Below, in pieces: positions 1-13,300 of a stretch of DNA of 64,000 bases. The stretch is from Onchocerca volvulus (lineage: Eukaryota > Nematoda > Chromadorea > Rhabditida > Onchocercidae). Within the stretch, counting starts at the first letter, position 1. Each line of letters begins with the position of its first letter. The stretch covers positions 21,524,824-21,588,823 of the forward strand of contig HG738138.1 in NCBI GenBank assembly GCA_000499405.2. Direction: 5' to 3'. The position numbers were made by a program, and so were the translations under genes. The notes under the pieces were generated by a model. That model did not search any database and was not told where the DNA came from. It saw only the letters and a program-made list of their open reading frames with translations.

Positions 1-43
1 GCGAACAATCTTTATAATTTGGAAAGAAAAAATATAATTTTAC

Positions 44-1174
44 CTGAACAGTACCAAAAAAATTCGATTTTGCAATATAAGAAACAGCGTTGCCATTTAC
101 ATCGATCTCTGATGATAATGCTGATATTACAGATTCCATTCCTATCACGGTTTCGGTTTCTGCTGACTTATAATCTTGCTTTCTTTCCAATTCCGGCATC
201 TGGAAATGCAATACAGATTTGATTTAATTCATTATTACAAGTGTCGAAACATGAATGAATTGAACGAAACATGAATCAATGAATTAAGCGGTTAAATACT
301 GAATAGAAAAAATATAGATATACAAATCTTATTTGTTAATTGAAAAGATAATTCTCAAAGTTAATTTATCGATCAAATGAATTTTTAAAGTGGCTTTTAA
401 AGTTTAATAAAAGAATCCAACCAACCAGTGCAGATTTATCTGCATTGATTTCATTATTATTCTGCTGTAAGCTAATTATTTGCATTTTAATCATCTTTTC
501 TGCTAATATTTTAGATGGAAATATAATATCAGCCCTAGAATTGGATGAGTGAGCAGTTAACACGCATTCGGATGTCACTGCTACTTCAGACATTTCCATA
601 TACATCAGATGTTCTTTAGGGACTGAATCTAAAATGAACGTCACCTGATTAGAAAAAAATGGGAATTGAAAATTCAGGAAAATTCAACCAATGCATCATC
701 TGGAAATCATCTGATTGCAAACGATTAGTCTGATGAAACGTGATGATTGATGAATGTAACTAATAGTTTCTGCCGAAGGGATCCTGTCAATCGCAGGGAA
801 CGATTGATGAAGCACAGAGAGACACCAGCGTTAGTCCAAAGTTAAAATCAACTTTATTTTTTTATAAATACCAACGTTATGGAATGTTCTCAGCAAACTC
901 CGAAAACAAAAAGAAAGATAAAGGAAGAAAAAAAGATTTAAATATTACCTGAGTCATTCAATCTGTTGAAAGAATCAACATTAGAATCATCAACGGAATT
1001 ACTAATATCGCTGAGGGATACGATATCATCAAAGAATCTCCCACAAGATGCTGATTCATTTAAATGTTCGTTAATTACATTGACAAATTTCTTCTCCAAC
1101 ATAGGTTCATGTTTTGAGCGCGTAATTTTATCCTCATCCGATGATAATTTCTGTGCGCAGCTTATTTCCTGCAT
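44..1174 (-). CDS. Unrecognised Ser/Asp-rich protein exons, partial at left edge
   Basis: I do not recognise this protein. Three coding stretches on the minus strand look like exons: 1174-949 (begins with ATG, rich in Ser, Asp and Asn, donor CAG/GTAATA), 644-426 (after a good TTTCTAATCAG acceptor, possible donor at CTG/GTTGGT) and 199-44 (after TTTCCAG, donor CAG/GTAAAA). The last two join in phase 0. The first ends in phase 1 and meets a stop if joined directly to 644, so a small exon near 780 may lie between them; an AG-bounded 23-base candidate keeps frame. The protein appears hydrophilic with no visible membrane segment. It starts only 40 bases past the proposed end of the ankyrin gene, and the 1299 donor would join 1174 in phase 0. 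It may therefore be the C-terminal continuation of the ankyrin gene rather than a separate gene. It continues beyond base 1. Confidence 0.4.
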
Positions 1175-1213
1175 CTTTTCAATAATTTAAGATATTGTAT
1201 TTCACAGGCAAAA

Positions 1214-3957
1214 CTAAATGAATAGCACTGTTTTCTTTAGAAAAAATTATCGTCTTCCTTTTCCAATGGTTCCAATAAATTTTGAAATAAATAGCTACCT
1301 CATTCATCTCAGCTGGGCTGAAGACAACTTCTACTTTTTGATGACTTGCCAAATCTCTAATTTGCTGCTCCGTCTTTATTTTCACCTTATCTGGCAATGT
1401 GATAACATCCAAAACTTTCCCTTTTTTCATAACTTTTTCAATTGTCAATTTCAGAACATCAATGGAGCAACATCCATGAAGATCAACACGTTTGAAACTT
1501 TCTTCTGTATTCCCACTGCTGAAACCGCTTGAAATGGGTCTATGCAAAGAAGCACTCGATTACTTAAAAAATTATGGCTCGTGATCATTTTGGTGAAAAC
1601 TTTTTGTTTTCACAATAACAATGGAAGTTCCGTTATTCCTTTTCAATTACCGATTCAAAAGAAATGAAAATTTTTCACTTACTTTAAATAAATCTCAAAC
1701 TCAAATTTTTGCCATGAAATATTTCTAGCTGCAGAATCATATGGTAAAAAAATCGAGCATATATAAAACTAGAACACCAATAAAAAGAATTACCTTGTTC
1801 GAACAAGAAGGAAACGAGTATGATTTAAGGAATCAAGTTTTCTGCCAGAATAGATTTTATGCTTGATTGGAATCGAGTGAGTATCTGAAACTATAATTTA
1901 AATATGAAAAAAAAAGACAGCAGAAAGAGATTTTAAAAAACTCAGTTAAAAGCATAGAAAACCAACCTGCATCCAAAGAAATAATTAGCAAACAATGACT
2001 TCGTAACCAGTCTCACTCTTGCTGAGCGATTATTTTTGCAAACCTATCATTTTCATGTCCATTTTCTTTATCAGTAACTTCATTTTCTCTACAGAGATAA
2101 TTGGAATTACTTAAACATCAATGGCCAAAGAGACATAGATTTAGTAGACAAGTAAATATTAACAGCGTATGAGAATAACAAGTAAAGATTTATAATTTAT
2201 CCGGGATTAAGGTTATACGCTCATAAAGTTAAGTAGCCTGACCAAATTTTAACTTATAATATTCAAAAAAAAAAATCCTATTTTTATCATATTTTATTTG
2301 CATATCACTGTTTGCAAATGATGCATTTAAGTGAGATTACTTAATACAAGAAATGCACCTTCTTGATTTGTATTAATATTTTCAAACTGCATGAGAATTT
2401 CTTTCACAGCTTCGCTAGTTACTAAATCTAAAGGCGTTTTTCCATCTTTTGCAGGCGATTTTGGATCAAAACCGGCTCGCAGAAGAAGTTCAACAATCGC
2501 TTGATGATTACGTCGAGCTGCCCAGTGAAGAGCCGTCCTAAAATAAGAAACTGAAATGACTACATTATTTTGCAAATAAACCACAATTTACAAAAGCTTT
2601 GAGAAAAGAATCCAATAAATTCAGAATGGCTCATTTCTTTCATACCAACATATCAAAATGAGAGGTAGACAATATGCTAACTTACACGCCTTTCAAACTT
2701 TAACAAAGAATATTAGCATGAAGCAACAGAAAACATCTGCATCTATTTTCTATTTTCTTCTTATTTTTTTTTCTTTCATTAAAACACAATTTTCTCGAAA
2801 ATTTGTTAATCGGTATTGTAAAAATTTCCAAAACTATACACGACCTTCATCAAAAACTAAACAGGTTAGTCAACAGATTCAAATTGGTTAAAAATTCGAT
2901 TACTTTTGACTGATGAATACACTAACACCATCATCAATTACTAAAACCTATTTATGCGAACATTGCTTGCATCAAAATGTAATGCGAAAAGAACGACAGT
3001 GTTCACAAATAGTGCGCGAAAATGTTTAATATATATATCTACATATATATATATATATATATAATTATTATGAAACAATTACCAACATATATATCATTAG
3101 TTATTATGAAACAAATATTGGTGGGAAATTTCACTTTGCTCTAACCAACCCTTCAATATTAAAAGTTTAAAATATCGTCTTTTCGGAATTCAATATTATT
3201 GAATAAATAAACAGAAAAACAATTACAGACCTGCGATTCGTAATAAAAGTACAAAATATTATTTTTCATAAGTCACAAACGTTCGCTAATAACTTTGGAA
3301 CGCAGAAGAAATGCGCTGTGAACAGGATTCCTAACAGTAAAAGATAATCTTACCTATTTTCAATTCTCACTGATCCTTCTAGCGTCACATTGCTCAGAAG
3401 CTTCGCCCATATCAAATGTAAAAATGATGGAGATATGATCTCTTGAGCCTAGTGTATGCTAAACTCGTGAGAGTCATGTAAATTATTTGCTAGATACAGT
3501 CCAATATAAGTTAGAGTGATACTACTTGTGAACACTCTCAATTACTTCTAAATAAGTGCCTAAAGGTTAGGAAAAGTTCATGAAAATATTCATAATTTCA
3601 AAGTTCTCGTGACAATGCCATTTCACTAGTAAGAATATTTACATTTCACTATAAGAAGATATAATTAATCTTCAGTAACTGAAATAGGAATGAAAATGCA
3701 TTGACCGTAATGCTAGATTTTAAAATTAAAAAACAATTATAAAAGAAACAGATGAAAAAGTAAACGAAAAATGCAAATAAGCAAAAATACCTGTCATATT
3801 TACCATTAATAAGAACATACCATCCGTTGCCATGATGCTGAAAATTTTTGTCGACTTTCCCACTCTTCAGCATTGCTTTTGCTTGTTCCAGGTCACCAAA
3901 ACTGCAGACTTCCAAAAAATCCATCTGAATACAATTGTTGTTTTCATTTCTAGCCAT
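1214..3957 (-). CDS. ANKRD40: ANKRD40-like ankyrin-repeat protein
   Basis: Proposed exons are 3957-3821, 2537-2359, 2086-2017, 1539-1299 and 1234-1214, all joining in frame, for a protein of about 215 residues (vertebrate ANKRD40 is longer). Exon 1 carries the first ankyrin helix pair (FLEVCSFGDLEQAKAMLKSG) and ends at HGNGW. Exon 2 resumes with TALHWAARRNHQAIVELLLRAG, a canonical second repeat; the split Trp codon is restored exactly by the splice. Exon 4 holds a conserved C-terminal segment (LKLTIEKVMKKGKVLDVITLP, then KVEVVF) that resembles the C-terminal beta-grasp-like region of ANKRD40. Ankyrin repeats bind protein partners; the specific role of this family is not established. The exon 2 donor (2359 or 2341) and the last exon are uncertain. 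The gene may instead read from 1299 into the exons at 1174 and below. The upstream flank faces the cubilin gene. Confidence 0.7.
3029..3064. repeat. AT dinucleotide microsatellite
   Basis: Alternating AT run of about 36 bases, interrupted once by CTAC, inside the large first intron of the ankyrin gene. A short TTATTATGAAACAA motif follows and recurs about 35 bases later. Simple sequence; no function suggested. Confidence 0.8.
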
Positions 3958-6900
3958 TCAAGACACCGACGACTTCCGTTCCTCCGTGAATAATATGGCT
4001 GGTTGAAAAGAACGGGTAAAAATAGTTGGTGTAAAATTTCAGTACTATCAAGGACATCATTATGGTACATTTAATTTAACAAAAGCGATAGTCACATTGT
4101 ATTAGTGCCGTTCGTTGTATATAATGCGCACAGTAGCAAATGTTTTTCAAGCTATTATGAATGTATGCATGAACGTCAATTCTCATGGCGATGTACACAA
4201 TCATTTCATGTAGAACCATAATCAACAACTAGATCCATCTATTATTTCAACTTGAAACGCAAGACGAATTCTCCGTAGTCAAAGGAGGAGAGGAATGGGG
4301 CATTCATTTGGGAAACTAATCTATATAAATAAACACGGATTATTCTCAATTCACAAATAGTACCTTCCCATGATCAACTAGATAATTATAACAGACATCT
4401 TCCGAATATCATAAACTTTTTCATAAATAAAGTGAAAGATAATGTTAGCAGAAAAGAGAAAAACTATTTATTTGTATTGGGAAAGCCATATGTAAATTTA
4501 CATAAAATTTTATACAGTCAAGCAAATTTGAATTTCCAAAACAAATTGTAAAGTGATTCAAATTAATTTCTGCTTTTTTCTAAACTATCATGATCTGTTT
4601 AGGCCTTTTCATACAGATCATCTCATAAGGGTGAATACGACCACAGATACATACACCTCTTGGAAGAGATTCATTTGCTACTTGGCCAGCGATTAATCTT
4701 ACCATTTCATATATTCGCTGTACAGAAACCAGTCTGTATAAAAATAAAGAGCACATCATTGATTCCCGATGTTCCACGACAACTTCAGTTTGATAGGTAT
4801 AATACTGGGAGATCAAAAGATGGCTTGAGACATATCTTTTCTTCCTTTCCTTCCCTCTTCTCTCTTTCCTCTCAAACCATCAATCATATAATGGAGCTTA
4901 ATTTTAATTTGAAATATCCAATTTTTTATCTCTGCAACAAAACACTACCGTTGAATCATCCCTTATGCGATATCCAAATTTTCAATCCGAACAGAGCTCT
5001 GTATAAAACAAAAGAATCGCAGATTCACGGCCATCATCATTTTCTAAAAATAGACAAATATAAATTTGTAATCGATATCTGAAATAATCGATAACCACCC
5101 ATTTATCTCATGCAAAAGAACGCTAATTAATAATCACGAGCAGTGGCATCGTTATCAGCAACAATGATAATAAACTCTCCTAATAATTATATTTGAACAA
5201 AAATCTGTTCATGTCAACAAAATTAATATCAAAATGACATCAGAAGCATCGCTTTTCTGAACGGTAATTCGATTCCTCTTATATATTCATATATCAGAAT
5301 GATAAAGCAAATACAAAAAAAAAAAAGAAAAAAAGCATTGACACAAACTGCAAAAAAAGGCTCACTTTCTGTTTAACTACTGTCGGAAGGAAATTTGAGA
5401 TTTCAAAGATTTTAATTTAAAGTTTAGCTAATTAAAATCTGTTCCACTGCTGCTTGCTAGAAGTTTGAGTTGGCTTATATATTACATTGTTGGAAAGGTT
5501 TTTTTTATACCTGTAGCGATAGGCTAAAAATAGCAGAAGGGCCAACAACAGAATAGAAAACGTTCAAAATATTATTGCTTTCATGCAAAAATGCAAAAAT
5601 ATTAAGCAGAATGAAATCAAGAATTTTGTTCGCAGTCGCAGCAATGTATGCATATGTATGCATGCATGCATGCATACATATTTCGTGCATGAATATACCA
5701 AACAAGGATAAATGACAATTTAGATATGTAAAGGTAATTGATGTGTTAACGAAATAATGAGCTAAACTGATTAAGCTAAAGTTTACGGCAATCGCTGTCC
5801 ATGATGTTTGATTTGATTCAATAAATTGGCAAATAGCTACGAAATGTCAGTTTTTCTTTATGTTAAAAAACATAACATATTACTGTCATGTCATGTTCCG
5901 TGGAATATTCAGGAGAGTTACTGATAACGTCTGAAAGATCATGGTATATACTCAGGACATTTACCGATGTCTCTGAGAGATCACGATAAATGAATGCGAT
6001 AGTAAGTAGGATTATATTGTATCTAAATACAAACAAAATTTATCAAGTTTTTTTAAAAAAAAGCCAGATCCAGAATCCAGGTACAAATAAGGAGATTAAA
6101 GAAGAAACTAATGGAACAAATAAACTATTTTGCTATTACAGTAAAAAAATAACATGCCATCAATGATTTTCTGATTGAGAATATGCAAGAATGAGTAAAG
6201 ATCATAGCTGATTTCTATTTATCAAATAATCAATTTTTATTCACTAATATCATTTCAAATTTGTAGGATTAACATACGAACATAAAAGGCACATCATTCT
6301 GTTGAAAACCTGTCAGGTCATACTAAATTATCTGGTAAGTAAAATGTCAGATCATCTTAAATGCAGCCTTATCTGATATGTATCTTTCTGTCCATGTAAG
6401 CACCACTTACCTATTTTTTTTTTGTCCACATTTCTAGTCTACATAAATTTCGTGGCAGCATACTTCGAAGTTTTCGTAAAGACACTGCTCAGAAAAATCA
6501 ATCTGTTAGAGAAAAGTTAAAGATTATTCCAAAGATAAACTGGATGTTGCGAATGTCGTATGAATTAAAACGGGAAGGAATTTCTACAGCCTATGAAGTT
6601 TAACGGCATAGATCGTATGCTACTTCTGTCAAGTACATCAGACTGATCTCAAACCTAAGTTTTGAACTAAATCAACTTCAAAACTTTAAACTGATCTGAT
6701 CCTATTATGAAAAGATATTTGGACGTAATTGAAAATGCCAATGAAGTCTCTTGTAAAAATGAAAAGCTGCAAGCTGATGAGTATTTAGGTTATTGATTAC
6801 TCTACTCCCATCATTTAACATTTTTTTGGCTTATTTCAACTTCCATTTAATTTGTAACGTTTTCAGCAGAAATTTCTTAATATGCTTGATGTTTATTGAA

Positions 6901-7372
6901 CATAGTTTAAAGATGATTAAAGATTAATATTTTGATGTAATGATGAATTTCATTGATAAAAAGCGGTTCTTGAAAAAGAGCTTATAACAGATTGATTAAC
7001 CATTTAGAAATAGTGAATCCTACTTCTAGGAATGCTGGATTTGAATGTTTCCAGAAATACTTTTTTCCGGTTCACATATAATGTAAACCGTCGAACAGAC
7101 AGTTCAGCAATTTACCATCGATACTGGAATGTCATCATTTGAAGTTACTATTAGTTTTTGCGGTTAAACTATCGATTGAGCTGATCATCCCTTCCCCTCA
7201 AAGTTTATATAAAATGTAAATTAAACCATCATGATATCAGGTTATAAGAGCAGCTCCATATGTGATGCTTATTCTCTTTCCCTTAAACTTCTGTTGTATG
7301 CTTGTGGGTGCCATAATTTGGTCAGGAAAAATTAATTTTTGCAAGAAATCAGTACTTACTGGTTGAGTAGTA
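3958..7372. other. Divergent intergenic spacer (ankyrin gene / cubilin gene)
   Basis: This is 3.4 kb between two gene starts that point away from each other, so it should contain both promoters. It is AT-rich with homopolymer runs. The longest reading frame (about 4660-5082) begins at TTG and resembles no family I know. There is no RNA gene or mobile element that I can see. A GCAT-type palindromic repeat lies at 5645-5680. Confidence 0.5.
5645..5680. repeat. GCAT tandem palindromic repeat
   Basis: Alternating TATGCATA/TGCA units form a self-complementary stretch of about 36 bases. It could extrude as a cruciform but is most simply a short microsatellite. Confidence 0.7.
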
Positions 7373-10300
7373 ATGTTGAAGGTGATGCGGAGGCCTACAA
7401 GATGGAAATGTTGCTTGGACTTATTGCTTTTCGCTGTTCTGTTTCCTTCTCCGTGCTCATCCGATTCCGATCAAAAAATAAATCTATTCGATGAAAATGA
7501 TTCAAGGTAACACTAACAAGTTTACTTCCTTCCAACATTATCTAACCTAAGCCGTACGAAGATGAAAGCAAAAGTTACATTTTTTTGAATATTTGTCATA
7601 TGAAATATTTGGGTTCTCTCTTCCGAATAAGAGATAGTGAATTCAAGTTCAAAGTTCATTTTGCATAAATTTTTTCCAGATCCCGTCTTGTGATGCTTGA
7701 TGGTAATATGTACTTTCATGCTGGACAACAGAAAAACATATCATTTGTAGCGGGTACTGGTGGTTCCATTTATTTTGGTGAGAAAAATCTCAACTTATTG
7801 CCCGAGTTGGTAAGTTGCTCGCTTAATGGCCCACTTCCATACTTTTTTCAAGGCAGATTTGAATTTTATTCAAACAATTCGAATCAATTCACTATTCAAA
7901 AACAAATGTAAGGATTGAAATTTTAATCGCTAGCAGTTGACTTTCATTTCAGGCTGAACTTGAAACCGTGAAAGAAGAAGTGGACAAGAATAAGGTTTAT
8001 TATTCTTTTTATTAGTATCTTACCCAATATATTTCATTTTTGTCTTACTCAAAGGCAATATATTGTCTCATACTCATTATTTTGGACTACTTTATTCGTT
8101 TAGGATCGTATTCATCAACTCGTAAAAATGGCCGATTTATTCAAACAACAAATTAAATTGAAAAGTGGCGATGTAGCATCTTTGAACAGGAAAGTTAGTT
8201 AATTTCTCGCATTTTAAATCTCTGATTTAAAATTATTCATTATTTTAAGAAAGTCGAAAAATCATTCTAAACTCTAATTGGATAGTAAGTAATCAATTAG
8301 ATCATTTTCATGAATGTGTGTGCATTTCATCTGCTATCCAAATGATATAATATAAAGCACTTGTGATACATATTTATATCAACAACTACAATGATACTCT
8401 AAATACATTATTGATTTTTCACTACAATACAACAATATTAGAAAATCTGAAAATATTGCTTAACAAATGTTTTCAATTATCACAAATTCTGCTTCAATCT
8501 GAGAAAAGAGGGAAGAAAGGAATCAACATATGTGAAAAATGGGATAATTAGAAGAAACTAAATGAAAGAATTGAATTATTGAATACTTCCGAAAAGCAAA
8601 TCTGTTTAGAAAGCTTTACCTTCTCCACATGAAGGGGGAAAGATATTATTAGAAAGTAAATCGTTTAAATACAATTTCAAACTTTGAAAAAAAACTTTAG
8701 AAATGCATAACAAACGGAAGACTAATTCCGTCATATTTTGCTGGCCCAAATAATGCAAGACAATATGTAGAATAGTAAGGAAATTCATATAGCAAAGTTT
8801 TCAAGATTACTTCATCAGAAAATTTCATAATCTTTTGACTTATTTTACTTCAAAATATTCTTATTAAAATCTGAAATAATCTGGACGCCGTGCTTCCAAG
8901 CTTTCATCAGTAGTGAAATAATAACTTAACTATACAAACTTAAGTGAACTTATTGAGAGATCACTTATTCTTCCAAATTCCTGAATGCAGTCTGCATTTG
9001 TTCTAATAATTCATCATAATCTTTCTTGATTTTTTGTTCACCATCCTTGACTGGATCCTTGAATTTCATAGATGATAATTCGTACAGGATATCACCCATG
9101 TGATCACGAATTATTGCCCAAGTAATTTTATTTTCAGACTGTGCCGTTGATTCCACAGCATGTTTAGCCAGGTCATAGAAAGCAATCATGTTTTTCAGCA
9201 TTCCTACCGTTTTGTAGAATGGACAGAATCGATCATAGGGTGTGTAACCGTTCTGTTGCAAGAAGTCATCCTTGATCAGTTTAGCTACTTCTAGAGTGAT
9301 TTTATCCGACTCAGCCAGTGAAGCTTTACCCACCAATTGTACAATTTCGGACAGGTCTTCTTCTTCTTGGAGAATTTCCTTGCATGCTGTACGCAAAGCA
9401 ACAAATTCTGGAAAATTTTTATCATAATATTCATCCAACGCTCTCATATATTTGCTATATGATATTAGCCAATTAATTGATGGAAAATGTTTACGCTGCG
9501 CCAATTTCTTGTCTAATCCCCAGAACACCTGAACAATGCCAAGAGTAGCCGAAGTGACCGGATCAGCAAAATCACCACCAGGTGGTGAAACAGCACCCAC
9601 TATAGTTACCGATCCTTCACGTTCCGGACTTCCGAGACATTTTACTTTACCAGCTCGCTCATAGAACGATGCCAAACGAGCAGCCAAATATGCAGGATAA
9701 CCAGAATCGGCAGGCATTTCACCCAAACGACCCGAAATTTCACGAAGAGCTTCGGCCCATCGTGACGTAGAATCGGCCATCATAGAAACATTTAAACCCA
9801 TGTCACGGAAATATTCAGCCAGCGTAATTCCGGTGTAAATCGATGCTTCACGTGCGGCTACAGGCATATTTGATGTGTTAGCAACCAAAGTTGTACGCTT
9901 CATAATTGATGTAGTAACGCCGTTGACTTCCATGGTCAGTTCTGGAAAATCACGTAGTACTTCTGACATCTCATTACCTCGTTCACCACATCCAACATAA
10001 ACGATTGCATCGGAATTGGAAAATTTGGATAATGACTGTGAAATAACAGTTTTACCACAACCAAATGCTCCTGGAACAGCAGTGGTACCACCCTGAACGC
10101 AAGGGAACAACGCATCCAGAACACGTTGACCACATAGAAGGGGGAAGTTAGCTGCCAATTTTTCAGCACACGGTCGTGGTTGACGCACAGGCCAGATCTG
10201 AAGCATTGTGAATTTCGATTTTTCGCCAGCAAATTCAGTTTCCAATATAATGTCAGTGACGTGATATTCACCAGGTGCTGCTAGATATGTAATTGTACCA

Positions 10301-13300
10301 CACGCAGTCGGTGGAAGCATTATTCGATGGTTGATGAGAACATTTTCACGCACAAAACCGATGGTATCACCACCCGTAATGTGATCACCAACAGCGAGTT
10401 TATGATTCGGTTGAAAATCCCAAACTGCATCACGTGAAAGCACATTGACATTAACACCTTTGGGAATATAAATGGACTGTGTTAGTTCCAAAATATCTTT
10501 TAAAGGCCGCTGAATACCATCGAAAATGGAACCCATAATGCCAGGACCTAGTTCTACCGACAAGGGTTTGCCGGTTCGAAGCACAGGATCACCTATTGCT
10601 ACTGCTGAGGTATCTTCGTAAACTTGAATAGTAGCATAGTCACCTTCCAAACGAATAATTTCACCGACCAACTCAGAATGTCCGACGCGTACTAGTTCGT
10701 ACATTGCTGAACCGGCCATTTTATCGGCTGTTACAACAGGCCCAGAAACACCATAAACAAAACCATAGGAGCTCTCTTTATCACTTTCCATCAGATTAGT
10801 AGTCGGCGGCATTTTATCTGTCACAGATTTCCTGGAATTTGAACAGAGATCAGACTGAAATATGATAACTAAAATCGCTAGATAGAAAAAGCATTTTTCT
10901 TACGGATTATCTAACTAAGCAATAGCACTGATAATATAAATAATCACCAATACGAATGCTGATAACAGCACAATCTATTTTTGTAAAAAAATGTGCTAAC
11001 ATCAGGGAAACTTAATCTCTCTTAAAACTTTCAACTTAATTTCTCTTAAATACGTAAATTTTTAAAAGTAAAAGATTTAGACAAGGTGCTTAAGTCTTTC
11101 CATAATCTTCTAAAGTTAAATAATTAGATAATCACGCGCACTAAGTGATTCATAATCAGTACATTAGAATTGTACAAGAGTTTAGTTATTGTATTAGTGT
11201 TGTTCTAAAGAATGGTCGATTTGCAACTACAATTAATTCTATAACCAATAACATGTGTAATATTTCCTGTGATGTTAATTATCTAACGAAAGATTGATAA
11301 ATGATATTTTGATTGGACAGATAATCAGGATTGATTGACAGTGAGATTTCGTAAAAAGGGAGAAATTTATGATACCACATATTAATGCAAAACCAATTCA
11401 GAGATGATAGTTTCCTCGTTTGAAATTCACTGATTATGAACTACCGAAGTGCATATGATATGTTATCTGATCCTAAAAGAGAGATGTTTAACGTTGCGCT
11501 CCTATTACAATACTCCAATTACAGAGGACCGAGGAATGTTTATAAGTTGTCTTCCTATTACAGCAGCTTTGCAAACAATCACATTTTTTGTTTATTCCAC
11601 AAATTGCAAAATTCGTTTTTGCAAAGTATGATTCTAACTGATGACAAATACATAAATAGGAAAGCAAACTGAAATCGATTCGATATATTGGAAAAAAGGA
11701 AATAAAAATAAGAATGGCAAGTAAGTTTTAAGTAAAGGAATGAAAAAAGTTGAACTCCTCAAATCTTAAACAATTATAGTGCTATTTGTTAAACGGAATG
11801 GTATGATAGTCGTAGTTACCAATAACTCAGCTTTTTATGAAACAATACCAATTCCATACTTTGTAAAAAATAGATGAAATGAAGGACTTTGCCAAGTAGT
11901 ATGCAGAAAACTACGCAAATAGCAGGGACAAGCTGCTTGAAAAGTGTCATCAAATCAATGGTGACAACATTAAGCGCCACGCCATGCGATTGTTCTCTGT
12001 TCTTTTGATAAATGGTTTTCAGACGATCGTTCCAAGATTAGTCTTCAAATGTTATAGCTATAAATTATTTAAAAATTTTCTTAAAAATTCGAAATAAGTG
12101 ATAACATTTTGCTCCAAATATGCAGTGAAAAACGATGTAATAGAAGAAGTTGGAGGGAATTATATTTGAAATCAAAAAGGAAGATATCGATTGAATCTTG
12201 TTATTCACTTCTTTGCATATTTTCGTAATATTCTCACAACATGTCGTTAAAGGAAGAGGAACTTCATATTTGAGAAAGAGCAATGTTGAAATGAAATGTC
12301 ACAGCAAGCAGAGTTGATAGAGTTATCTGATAGGTAAAATAAATTTGAACCAAGTTGCTAAACAGATGATGGAATGACTATCCAAAGTGATAAACAGTAA
12401 GATTGTAGTTTAAAAAATAAAAATAGATTACATTGTTTTCTAAGAAATTTTTTGATAACACAAAAAAAAGGATAGAATTTTGTTTGATTGAACACATTTA
12501 ACAATCATTTTCAATCTTTAGATAGGAGATATCATAAAACGCCTGGAATTAATCAATTCAAAAAAGAAGGAAGGAAGTGGGCGAAAATTTCGGAATTTAT
12601 TAGCTGCCTTAAAGTCGCATATAGCATTGTTGGATAATCGCTTGAAGAGAGATGAATGTACTGGCAATCCATGCATGAACGGCGCGACATGCATCGATCT
12701 GTACAACAAATTCATGTGTTTATGTCCACTTCATTTTGAGGTGTGAAGTTTATAATTCTATCCTGATTTCTGGCTAATTTCTTAGTGATTGCACGAGAGA
12801 GGTCATTTGTTGACCGTACATTTGCTTGATAAATTCTTGCAAAATTAATTGCAAAAGTTATTTCTCAAAAAAATTTCTGGTCCCAACAGACAGCAAATTT
12901 TATTTTAAAAAGTGCAACAAACATTTTACAACTAAATCTAAATTTGAGTGTAAACTGTCGAGCAATTCAAATATTTAGGGTGAAACATGTGAGAATCGTA
13001 TAGACGAATGTAGCCTTTATCAAGGAACACCTGCTGGATGTCAGAACAACGCCTCTTGCATCTTGGAATCAGATGGATTTCAGTAAATTTTTCAAAGAAT
13101 TATGAAACTTAAAAGTGAACTTGAGATTAGGGTACAATGTCTCAAAACTGTTTTATCTCAAATTCTATTCTGAAGGATTGAAATTTACATTTCAGTTGTG
13201 CATGTTGCATTCTGAGAGATTAGATAATGTCTGAAACTTTTCTATCCTAAAAAGTTTCATTCCCATCCATCCCGTTAAATCATACAATGGCATAAATATA

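Larger units (their letters stand above)
7373..12639 (+). other. CUBN: Cubilin N-terminal assembly region (exons 1-5)
   Basis: After the signal peptide, exon 2 encodes a segment with a recognisable cubilin N-terminal pattern ([11 protein letters not shown], then [17 protein letters not shown]). Exons 3 to 5 encode charged helical sequence ([14 protein letters not shown], then [12 protein letters not shown], then [16 protein letters not shown]) up to the first EGF. In vertebrate cubilin this region forms the beta-helix and coiled coil that trimerises the receptor and docks to amnionless; the same role here is inferred. The splice between exon 4 (ends 8193, phase 0) and exon 5 (starts 12522, phase 0) spans 4328 bases and encloses the V-ATPase subunit A gene on the other strand. 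The match on both sides of that intron is the evidence that it is one gene. Confidence 0.8.

Noticed and set aside
4660..5082. 140-codon plus-strand open frame in the divergent spacer
   Set aside because: It starts at TTG, has no recognisable motif, and overlaps another open frame on the minus strand; its composition looks like ordinary AT-rich DNA.
9936..10271. Second minus-strand frame inside the V-ATPase gene
   Set aside because: It overlaps the conserved subunit A frame in another phase and reflects its codon composition only.
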